Positions 57,037 through 64,000 of a DNA stretch of 64,000 nt are shown in pieces (positions within the stretch are counted from its first letter, which is position 1; each line of letters starts with the position of its first letter). The translations under genes and the position numbers were made by a program. This DNA is from Ignavibacteria bacterium (GTDB lineage Bacteria; Bacteroidota; Ignavibacteria; Tepidaquicellales; Tepidaquicellaceae), in NCBI GenBank assembly GCA_019187405.1, contig JABAQZ010000016.1, positions 62,001 through 126,000 on the forward strand. The letters run 5' to 3'. Below the pieces are notes generated by a model. That model worked only from the letters and a program-made list of their open reading frames with translations, had not been told where the DNA came from and ran no database searches.

Positions 57037-58233
57037 ATGAAAAAGAAAATGTTTTTAGTGTTGTTATTAATTCTATTAATAAATGATTCAAATGCTCAGG
57101 TTGCACAAGGCAATTTTACCGGAGTTACCGTTCCCCAATACATCTGCTCGGGGACAAGTACCAGACTGCCTTACATATACAGAGCTACAGTATCCGGATT
57201 ATTGCCAAATACATATTACAGATATTATCTGAATGCTTGTGTCCGAACTGATTTTGGTTCTACAAATTCGGGAGCAGGCAATCCTCTCTTTATAAATGGG
57301 TCAAATTTCAGATACAGCACGTCAACAAGTTTATCAACATATCCCGGATATGATTCTTTGCTGACAAATGCCAACGGAACTTACACCGGCTGGTTTGGCT
57401 TTGTACATACAGGCAATACAAGATTTACTGCTGGAAACTACATTTATCCTACAATCACGCTTGACAGCGCCGGAAGCGGAGTTGCTGTATATAGATTTGC
57501 GCTTAGTGACTCTATCAAAGTACTTTCATTTGCCACTGCGGTAAACTCGACTTCATCAACCGGACTTTACGGGATTTCATTTGCGACGCCTAAGAATATT
57601 ATCACAACTTATGACAATACCGATAACACTGGCAGACCGCTAACTGTAGCTTTTGTAGAAAGCGACGGAATTGATACAGTTGCTATGCCTTCATTAGTAA
57701 AATATTACAAAGACAGCGTTGATTCCAGAAACGGCAGATGGGGAACATTTCTGCCAAATATGCTTCCCGGAGGTTTGAAGAGAATTAATGTTCTCAGATT
57801 GTCAGACGGTGAGATAATAAGGTCTAGCACAGATTCTGACGGCATCTGGCCAAGCGGAACAAATACCGTAAATCCTGCCGGCGGAGCTGATGCACCGCTT
57901 AGACTTGATGCTTCAGACGCTCCGCTGCTGATATTAAACAGCAGTTCACAGCCGGATAATTTTTCTCTCGGTCAGAATTATCCGAACCCTTTTAATCCTA
58001 TTACAAATATTGATTTTTCAATTCCTTCAAACGGATTCGTAAAACTTGTTTTATACGATGTACTTGGAAAAGAAGTGACTGTCATTTCAAACAAAGAATT
58101 AAGCAGAGGTTCATACACTGCGCAATTTGATGCAGGCAATCTGGTATCAGGCGTATATTTTTATTCAATTGAATTTTCCGGTGAAAACGGAATTCAATAC
58201 TCCGACAGAAAAAAATTAGTTTTAATAAAATAA
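57037..58233 (+). CDS. Secreted protein of unknown function with T9SS sorting domain
   Basis: This 398-residue protein has a signal peptide (MFLVLLLILLINDSNAQ). The N-terminal 300 residues are all-beta-like, with no motif I can name; VPQYICSGTSTRLPYIYRATVSGL, split over two strands, and TPKNIITTYDNTDNTGRP are conspicuous. It may be a beta-sandwich like the lamin-tail-associated proteins often encoded next to CotH, but this is uncertain. The T9SS domain is clear (LGQNYPNPFNPITNIDFSI, ending SDRKKLVLIK). Gaps of 44 and 51 bases to its neighbours suggest one operon. Confidence 0.82.
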   Translation: MKKKMFLVLLLILLINDSNAQVAQGNFTGVTVPQYICSGTSTRLPYIYRATVSGLLPNTYYRYYLNACVRTDFGSTNSGAGNPLFINGSNFRYSTSTSLSTYPGYDSLLTNANGTYTGWFGFVHTGNTRFTAGNYIYPTITLDSAGSGVAVYRFALSDSIKVLSFATAVNSTSSTGLYGISFATPKNIITTYDNTDNTGRPLTVAFVESDGIDTVAMPSLVKYYKDSVDSRNGRWGTFLPNMLPGGLKRINVLRLSDGEIIRSSTDSDGIWPSGTNTVNPAGGADAPLRLDASDAPLLILNSSSQPDNFSLGQNYPNPFNPITNIDFSIPSNGFVKLVLYDVLGKEVTVISNKELSRGSYTAQFDAGNLVSGVYFYSIEFSGENGIQYSDRKKLVLIK

Positions 58234-58284
58234 GTTAGAAGATTTATTTAAAAGTACATTAATTAAATTACAAATTTAAAAATC

Positions 58285-59874
58285 ATGAAAAGGATATTTA
58301 ATTCATTTGCTAAAATTCTGATTACTATCATTTTAATAGTGTCAGTATTCAAATTTGAAGAAGTTTACTCGGCGGGAGAAGGAGATAGTTTATTTACCGG
58401 AACAATGGTACACACTATTAACATGAGGTTTTCTCAGCCGAATTACTGGGAACTGCTGGTTTACAATTACGAACAAGGACAAGAAGAGTACATAGGAGCG
58501 ACCGTAATTGCAAACGGAATAACATACAATAATGTTGGCGTCAGATTAAAAGGTAATTCCTCATACACTCATCCAAACAATAAAAAGCCTTTCCGGCTGA
58601 GCTTTAATGAATTTGTAAGCAGTCAGAGATGGAACGGACTAAAAGGAGTGCACCTCAATAATTTTTGGAATGATCCGTCGTTTATGAGAGAAAAACTCCA
58701 TCTCGATTACTGCAAGGATGTTGGATTGATTGCACCGAGAGCAAATTATGTGAGACTTTACATTAATGATACATTGTATGCTTTTTATTCATTGATAGAG
58801 CATGTCGATAAGATCTTTCTGAATAGACATTTTTCAGATGATGACGGTGATCAGTTTAAAGCTGTAGATGCATTTGGGGCAACAAGCCATCTCGTATCCG
58901 ACTTCAGATGGTATGGTTCCGATACAGCGGAATATGAAAACCGCTACGAGCTGAAATCAGAACTTACTTCCGGACCATGGAGGAGACTTGTAAATTTAAT
59001 TGATTCTGTAAACCATACTACAAATCCGGTTTACACTTATACCTCTTTAATTAATCTTACTAACTATTACAAATCGATGGCGGTGGATATACTGATGGGA
59101 AATCTTGATTCTTATGTTTACAATGGAAGGAATTTTTACACATATTCATTAGCGCCGGATTACAAAATGAACTGGATTGTGTGGGACGCAAGTTTGAGCA
59201 TGGGGGCATTGCCCGGTGGACCTTCAAATATTGAAACACTGCCTGTAACTTATGTCAGCAGCGACACGGGAAGACCTCTTTTCGGAAGAATTGTCAATGA
59301 TGCAACTCTGAAACATGATTACTTAATGGCATTCTGCGGAGTGTTTACAAATTATTTTTCATCATCGAGAATGTTTCCTAAAATTGACAGCATTGCTAAT
59401 TTAATCAGACCTTATGTTTATGAAGATCAGAGAAAAATGTTTTCAAATACACAGTTTGAAACAAACATAGTAAGTGATCTTATAATATCGGGATTCAGAT
59501 TCCCCGGTTTAAAATCATACATAAATTCCAGAAGGTCAAATGTCGTATCACAGCTGACATCTTTGGGAATAAACTGCGAAATCGGCATAGGCAATCAAAA
59601 CCAACAAGTAAAAGGATTTGAACTTTACCAGAATTATCCCAATCCTTTTAATCCGAGTACCAAAATCAGCTTTACTTTAAACAGATCCGAAGAAATTTCT
59701 TTAAAATTGTATGATGTACTTGGTAACGAAATAGCGGTATTATTTGAAGGGAAAAAAGAATCCGGCTATCACGAGATTAATTTTAGCGCTGAAAATCTGC
59801 CGAGTGGTTTGTATTTCTATACGCTTAAAACCGGTAACTACAGCAAGACAATGAAAATGACTTTAGTTAAATAA
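58285..59874 (+). CDS. CotH-kinase-like exoprotein with T9SS sorting domain
   Basis: This is a 529-residue protein. After the signal peptide comes the CotH domain (about 35-430): VGVRLKGNSSYTHPNNKKPF, LKGVHLNNFWNDPSFMREKL, YALYSLIEHVDK-like (YAFYSLIEHVDKIFLNRHF) and MDILMGNLDSYVYNGRNFY, with the metal- and ATP-site Asn/Asp residues of the family. Bacillus CotH is a protein kinase of spore-coat proteins; the secreted bacterial relatives have no proven substrate. The C-terminus is a T9SS domain (LYQNYPNPFNPSTKISFTL, ending SKTMKMTLVK). Extracellular location implies that any nucleotide must come from outside, or that the domain has another role. Confidence 0.92.
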   Translation: MKRIFNSFAKILITIILIVSVFKFEEVYSAGEGDSLFTGTMVHTINMRFSQPNYWELLVYNYEQGQEEYIGATVIANGITYNNVGVRLKGNSSYTHPNNKKPFRLSFNEFVSSQRWNGLKGVHLNNFWNDPSFMREKLHLDYCKDVGLIAPRANYVRLYINDTLYAFYSLIEHVDKIFLNRHFSDDDGDQFKAVDAFGATSHLVSDFRWYGSDTAEYENRYELKSELTSGPWRRLVNLIDSVNHTTNPVYTYTSLINLTNYYKSMAVDILMGNLDSYVYNGRNFYTYSLAPDYKMNWIVWDASLSMGALPGGPSNIETLPVTYVSSDTGRPLFGRIVNDATLKHDYLMAFCGVFTNYFSSSRMFPKIDSIANLIRPYVYEDQRKMFSNTQFETNIVSDLIISGFRFPGLKSYINSRRSNVVSQLTSLGINCEIGIGNQNQQVKGFELYQNYPNPFNPSTKISFTLNRSEEISLKLYDVLGNEIAVLFEGKKESGYHEINFSAENLPSGLYFYTLKTGNYSKTMKMTLVK

Positions 59875-59921
59875 CAATTGTAATAAATATTAATATCATC
59901 TTAAAATTAAATTAATAGAAA

Positions 59922-61457
59922 ATGAAATTTAAAGGAAATCTTCTCTTAATGTTTACCGTATTTTTTGCGGCAGCATTTTTTTATTCAGAAGTATTTTCAC
60001 AAGCATATCCCGGATATACTTTGTACACTGCATCTTCAACAAGAACTAATTTGATTGACCTGAACAATAGCGTCGTTAAATACTGGACTCATACACGAAG
60101 CGGAGGTTACTCGGTATATCTTTTACCGAACGGTGATTTGATGAGACCTGCGCTTTCAACAGGCTCGACTATTAACGGAGGAGGAGCATCCGGAATCGTG
60201 CAGAAATATTCATGGAGCGGATCACTTTTATGGGAATATACTCACAGCAGCAGTACATACAGGACTCATCACGATATTTGTCCGATGCCTAATGGTAATG
60301 TCTTACTTATTGCATGGGAAGCAAAAACTGCAGCTCAGGCAGTTGCCGCAGGACTTAATCACAGCGCTGTAATCTGGCCTGATAAAATTATTGAAGTGCA
60401 GCCGTCTGGGACAACAGGCGGAACCATAGTTTGGGAATGGCACTTCTGGGATCATCTCATTCAGGATTATGATCCGACAAAAGCAAACTACGGAGTTGTA
60501 GCAGATCATCCAGAACTGCTTGACATTAATGTTGGCAGCGCTGGCTCCGGAGATTGGATGCATTGCAATGGTATAAGTTACAATGAGGAGTTGGATCAGA
60601 TTGTAATTTCTTCACACGAACTGGATGAGATATATGTAATTGATCACAGTACTACGACTGCAGAGGCTGCAGGTCATACCGGTGGAATATATGGAAAGGG
60701 AGGAGATTTTCTTTACAGATGGGGCAGACCATCAAATTACCGTGCTGCAGGTTCGCAAATATTTAATGTAGTTCACTGCAGTATTTGGATTCCTGACACC
60801 TTGCCCGGCGGAGGACATATTATGGCATTCAATAACAGGGAAGGAACTTCTTCTTCGATGGTAGTCGAAATTATTCCTCCGACTGACAGCGCCGGATTTT
60901 ATTCACACACACCGGGAACTGCATTCGGTCCCGCTGATCCTGTATGGAGCTACAGCGCTACCGGTTTTTACTCAAATCATCTTGGGGGAAACCAGAGACT
61001 TCCAAACGGAAACACAATAATATCAGAATCTACGAGCGGTAATTTGTTTGAAGTAACTTCTTCCGGAAACATTGTATGGAATTATTCACCCGGCGGAGAA
61101 ATAGTCAGAGTATTAAGATATGGTTTTGACTATCCCGGTCTTGTTGGTATATCAAACTCCGTTTCTTCTATACCCGGAGATTATGAATTGTCACAAAACT
61201 TTCCAAATCCATTTAATCCGGTTACGACAATTTACTATTCATTGCCAAAATCTGCAAGAGTTACGATGAAAGTGTATGACATTCTCGGAAATGAAGTGAG
61301 GACACTTTTAAATGACGAACAAACAAGTTCCGGGCGAAACAATGTAGTATGGGACAGTAAGAACAATTCGGGTATGACGGTTGCTTCCGGAGTTTACTTC
61401 TATAAAATTGTTACAGATGAATTTTCAAAAACCATGAAGATGATTTTGGCAAAATAA
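59922..61457 (+). CDS. Arylsulfotransferase-family exoprotein with T9SS sorting domain
   Basis: This 511-residue protein has a signal peptide (LLLMFTVFFAAAFFYSEVFSQ). The body (about 30-420) is a six-bladed-propeller-like aryl-sulfate sulfotransferase (ASST): THHDICPMPNGNVLLIAWEA, DWMHCNGISYNEELDQ, ILDEIYVIDHSTT-like (HELDEIYVIDHSTTTAEA), RWGRPSNYRA and HLGGNQRLPNGNTIISES. ASST enzymes move sulfate between aryl esters in the periplasm. The T9SS domain (LSQNFPNPFNPVTTIYYSL, ending SKTMKMILAK) would place it at the surface. It is the last gene of the run starting at the sigma factor, closed by a strong terminator. Confidence 0.9.
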   Translation: MKFKGNLLLMFTVFFAAAFFYSEVFSQAYPGYTLYTASSTRTNLIDLNNSVVKYWTHTRSGGYSVYLLPNGDLMRPALSTGSTINGGGASGIVQKYSWSGSLLWEYTHSSSTYRTHHDICPMPNGNVLLIAWEAKTAAQAVAAGLNHSAVIWPDKIIEVQPSGTTGGTIVWEWHFWDHLIQDYDPTKANYGVVADHPELLDINVGSAGSGDWMHCNGISYNEELDQIVISSHELDEIYVIDHSTTTAEAAGHTGGIYGKGGDFLYRWGRPSNYRAAGSQIFNVVHCSIWIPDTLPGGGHIMAFNNREGTSSSMVVEIIPPTDSAGFYSHTPGTAFGPADPVWSYSATGFYSNHLGGNQRLPNGNTIISESTSGNLFEVTSSGNIVWNYSPGGEIVRVLRYGFDYPGLVGISNSVSSIPGDYELSQNFPNPFNPVTTIYYSLPKSARVTMKVYDILGNEVRTLLNDEQTSSGRNNVVWDSKNNSGMTVASGVYFYKIVTDEFSKTMKMILAK

Positions 61458-61477
61458 AAGAGTTAATATAAATAATA

Positions 61478-61526
61478 AAAGTTTCAGTTCAATTATAGTT
61501 TATTTCATAATTCGAACTGAAACTTT
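61478..61526. terminator. Terminator between the exoprotein operon and the beta-barrel genes
   Basis: AAAGTTTCAGTTC (61478-61490) pairs with GAACTGAAACTTT (61514-61526), the inner arms AATTAT/ATAATT extend the stem, and T follow on the plus strand. It lies between convergent units and ends the plus-strand run from the sigma factor. Confidence 0.9.
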
Positions 61527-61543
61527 TTTTTATACCTTAACTT

Positions 61544-62521
61544 CTAAAAATAATACGTCCAGTTTATTCCATAGGATGTAACATTAAGCGTTATATTGTA
61601 ATTCTTTGTAGGAATTCGCAAAAAAGTAGCTTCAAAACTCAGCAAAAAATCTCTTTTCCCGGAATACGCCAGCTGTAACATGTATGCTTGTGTCCACTGA
61701 TCTACATCATCGAGTGTAGGAGAATTTGAACTTAATCTGAAGCCCGTTCCGAATGATAAAGGAATATTAGAATTAATGCTGAGATTGTAATTTATAGTTC
61801 CTCCGACAGTAGTAAAAAGTCTGTCATCAACCTCTTTACCTATTATTTCACCGTATCCACCTTCAAGATAACCGAGAATGCTCCACTTTTTATGTGGTGA
61901 ATAAGCAAGTCGCAGATCAACCGAACCTAATAACGGATTATGGCTTTCAATAAGTTTTTTATTGGAAGTCGAATCTAATAAAGAAACAACATAAGGGAAT
62001 AAACTTATAACAGTAGAGCCGGAGTTGTTGATGCTGAATGAAGACGATAACAACATTTTTTTATAATTTAAAACTCTGAACATCATTCCCGTTTCAAATG
62101 CAGTGTTTGCAGTAATTCCGGAAACGAATATTGACGGTACATTTGTACCGAGCCTTGCTATAGCTGACATATTTAGCCAGATTGAAGCCCAGTCTTTAAC
62201 TGCATATTGGAATTCAAATACTCCGTTTAAGTAAGAAATATTTCCTTTTATTTTTTTATTGGTTGTACTTGAATCAACTTGTAACAAAGGTATTTCTGTT
62301 TCAATTGAAGATGCATAACCCAGATTTGTTCTAAGGTTTGTATTTATGAAGGGATTTTTTATAAAGCTGTTAACAATGAAATCATGGCCATCTAATTGCG
62401 GACCTGTTCCGAATCTGTTTTTATCATTGAATACATTGTCATCAATCTGCGCAGAGATATCCTTATTATTAACAAAAGCTGTTGATATCAATGTCAGTAT
62501 TAAGTATAAATATTTTTTCAA
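61544..62521 (-). CDS. Outer-membrane beta-barrel-like protein, unknown function
   Basis: This 325-residue protein has a signal peptide (YLYLILTLISTAFVNNKDISAQ). Alternating strands with aromatic residues run to the last residues (NITLNVTSYGINWTYYF), and the C-terminal Phe is typical of outer-membrane barrels. Features such as FEFQYAVKDWASIWLNMSAIARLG and GFRLSSNSPTLDDVDQWTQAY, seen over several strands, support a barrel. No known family was recognised. It is 15 bases downstream of the other barrel gene, in one operon. Confidence 0.72.
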   Translation of the reverse strand: MKKYLYLILTLISTAFVNNKDISAQIDDNVFNDKNRFGTGPQLDGHDFIVNSFIKNPFINTNLRTNLGYASSIETEIPLLQVDSSTTNKKIKGNISYLNGVFEFQYAVKDWASIWLNMSAIARLGTNVPSIFVSGITANTAFETGMMFRVLNYKKMLLSSSFSINNSGSTVISLFPYVVSLLDSTSNKKLIESHNPLLGSVDLRLAYSPHKKWSILGYLEGGYGEIIGKEVDDRLFTTVGGTINYNLSINSNIPLSFGTGFRLSSNSPTLDDVDQWTQAYMLQLAYSGKRDFLLSFEATFLRIPTKNYNITLNVTSYGINWTYYF

Positions 62522-62536
62522 TTAAAAATTTATTTT

Positions 62537-63181
62537 TTAAAGCGGAAACATAATTCCTGCAAGAAAACTTACTCCGCTGCTTTTGAAATTTGCTTTATAT
62601 ATGTCTTCTTCTGCAAACTTAGTCTCTTCGTTAATGTTTATAAGACCCTGAATATATCTCAATTCAATGAATAAAGTTGGCTTTCCCAACTTAAATTCAT
62701 ATCCCATATTAAAATCAGCCATTAAATCAACGTCCAGAAAATAGTTTTTAATATCTTTTTCTTTAGAACTTTCTTCGTTCTTAATGTTTACTGTAGAAAT
62801 AATATCAAGTATTACTCCCCCGCCGACATAAAAATCATTATTATATACTTTTAAGTTAAGAGGCAGTGTAAAACAGTTCATGCTCACATTAAACGTTATG
62901 ACCGTATCATTTATGAGATTTTCTTCGTCTCCAAATTTTATGCTTGTGCCTTTTTTATGGTATCCAGGCTGAAAGGATAAATAAACATCATTTACAATTT
63001 TATATTCAATAATTGCATTTCCGCCGTATCCCGTAATTGATTCATAAGAACCTGAATCAGGTGGAATACCACCAAACTTGGCAGAAGACAACTCTCCCCC
63101 CAATCCCAGTCTGAATTGAGCCTGTGAAGTGTTAATAAAAAACAGCAGAGAAAAAATTACAGGTAAAAACTTTAACATCAA
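62537..63181 (-). CDS. Outer-membrane beta-barrel protein (PorT/PF13568-like)
   Basis: This 214-residue protein has a signal peptide (FLPVIFSLLFFINTSQAQ), then RLGLGGELSSAKFGG, YKIVNDVYLSFQPGYHKKGTS, FTLPLNLKVYNNDFYVGGG and a last strand GVSFLAGIMFPL. This is the pattern of the 'outer membrane protein beta-barrel' family of Bacteroidota, to which the T9SS protein PorT also belongs. Direct identity with PorT is not shown. It is the first gene of a two-gene operon. Confidence 0.75.
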   Translation of the reverse strand: MMLKFLPVIFSLLFFINTSQAQFRLGLGGELSSAKFGGIPPDSGSYESITGYGGNAIIEYKIVNDVYLSFQPGYHKKGTSIKFGDEENLINDTVITFNVSMNCFTLPLNLKVYNNDFYVGGGVILDIISTVNIKNEESSKEKDIKNYFLDVDLMADFNMGYEFKLGKPTLFIELRYIQGLININEETKFAEEDIYKANFKSSGVSFLAGIMFPL

Positions 63182-64000
63182 TAAAATTTATATGTGCAAT
63201 TTACTCAATTAAAAAGCCAATATCTATTTGAAATGATTTATACATCTACAAAAATTTCCTGCAATATATAAAGCAATTTTGCAATTCAATAAAAAGACTT
63301 TATTTAAGAAATGTTCGTCAACAAGATTCTCAAATCTTCATAAATCCCCTCCCTGCTCTCTCCTTGCGAGGTCAGGGCAGATAGAGGTTTTATGAACAAT
63401 AGTTCTGTTTTATAAATAATTTAAAGACTTAAAACTTTTGATTAACAATACAACTTCAAATAGATTTGGACGGATGCAAAAAACTCTCTGCCAATTATCA
63501 GTTACAATGAATGGAAATATCCATCTAATTTATTTATAATTTTCGAGTATAGAAAAATGAGTTTATAAAAATTGATGCAAATATGTGACAATATTAAAGT
63601 AAAATTAAACTTAAAGACTTTTACTTTTGAAAATTCCCGGCAGCATAAAATTAATTGATTCTCTGAGTTTTAGATAAACAAAGGGATCTGATACTCTATC
63701 TCATACTCATAATTCTCAAATTTTCTTGTTCGTTATTGAGGCACTGAAATATCAACAATGAATTTAATTACCGAAATCAAATACATCCGGTTAAATATAT
63801 TTCGAATCGGATTAGTTTAATGAATATTAAACTTAAATTTAAAATTATAATACCATAACAAAATTGCACAAAGAAATATGTAAAACAGGCAAAGAATTTT
63901 AGCAGATGTATCAACTATCGAAAAGATCTAATTAAATTAAATCCGGAAGCAATTATGAGAAGTGAGAATTGAATATATCAAAATTATACACCGGATATTG
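63182..64000. other. Gene-free right end of the window
   Basis: These 819 A/T-rich bases have no credible ORF, tRNA or rRNA. The promoter of the preceding barrel operon must lie here. A short G/C-rich repeat (63345-63388) is the only feature noted. A gene may start beyond the window edge. Confidence 0.55.
63345..63388. repeat. Imperfect palindromic G/C-rich intergenic repeat
   Basis: CCCCTCCCTGCTCTCTCC is mirrored imperfectly by a G-rich half ending GGTCAGGGCAGATAGAGG. It is reminiscent of the element at 6909 and of common 'CCTCACCCTGCCCTCTCC' intergenic repeats. The surrounding sequence has no gene. Confidence 0.4.

Noticed and set aside
61544-63181. T9SS core component (PorT, Sov, PorV) encoded by the barrel pair
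   Set aside because: Only the generic barrel pattern is visible. The sizes and motifs do not allow assignment to a named T9SS part, and no other Por gene is in the window.
63182-64000. tRNA or other structured RNA in the gene-free right end
   Set aside because: No cloverleaf stems, CCA end or known RNA motif could be traced by eye in these A/T-rich bases.
1-64000. Mobile element or genomic island
   Set aside because: No transposase, integrase, phage gene, tRNA junction or long flanking repeat was found. The exoprotein blocks are interleaved with ordinary housekeeping genes.

Overview
The window is AT-rich chromosomal DNA from a Gram-negative bacterium of the Bacteroidota/Chlorobi superphylum, most likely an Ignavibacteria-type organism. 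Three things point there. Ten predicted exoproteins end in a type IX secretion (T9SS) type-A sorting domain with the N-[YF]-P-N-P-F-N-P core typical of that group. Most start codons are preceded by A/T-rich leaders without a Shine-Dalgarno sequence. Several genes carry the Bacteroidota-style -7 box TAnnTTTG. No rRNA, tRNA, CRISPR array, transposase or phage gene was seen. The taxonomic call is inference from sequence style.

Layout. (a) 1-13171: secretome block with a cut sialidase-like propeller, an M14 zinc carboxypeptidase, a large Asp-box propeller, a beta-helix protein and a 1049-residue adhesin-like protein. (b) 13810-24867: housekeeping and redox genes: YajQ, RlpA, an Omp28-like T9SS cargo, an arylamine N-acetyltransferase with a damaged or non-canonical start, a symporter/bcp/acetyltransferase operon, two thioredoxin-fold proteins and a fumC/acetyltransferase/nitroreductase operon. 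(c) 24953-29159: two more exoproteins in one operon. (d) 29479-31725: nuoK-nuoL alone, closed by a terminator. (e) 40806-31812, minus strand: a tight run of CoA-binding protein, two DUF2723 membrane proteins, a one-POTRA Omp85 protein, rsmE, two paralogous beta-barrels and a diheme cytochrome c lipoprotein. (f) 40878-47649: a CADD-like protein, gcvP, pdxH and asnB. (g) 48270-53293: a CHRD exoprotein, a DUF1697 protein, a secreted lipase and a lipoprotein MBL hydrolase. (h) 53468-61457: ECF sigma factor, small membrane protein and CnrX/Spy-like metal-sensor-like protein, followed in the same direction by four T9SS cargos (Asp-box propeller, unknown, CotH, arylsulfotransferase) up to a strong terminator. 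(i) 61544-63181: two outer-membrane beta-barrels, then about 800 bases without a gene.

How it fits together. The dominant theme is surface and secreted proteins. Two C-terminal address modules are in use: the ordinary T9SS domain (ten proteins, four of them with a shared Fn3-like module in front) and a second 'HRN + dockerin-like' module (three proteins: the carboxypeptidase, a beta-helix protein and the lipase) that ends the protein without a T9SS domain. The tandem DUF2723 proteins, relatives of the TMEM260 O-mannosyltransferase, could glycosylate exported proteins.

The points most worth following are: the CADD homologue, which keeps all residues proposed for self-sacrificing pABA synthesis; the alternative dockerin-like terminal module; the CnrH/Y/X-like sigma-factor trio heading a secretome operon; and the ATA codon standing where the N-acetyltransferase start should be.
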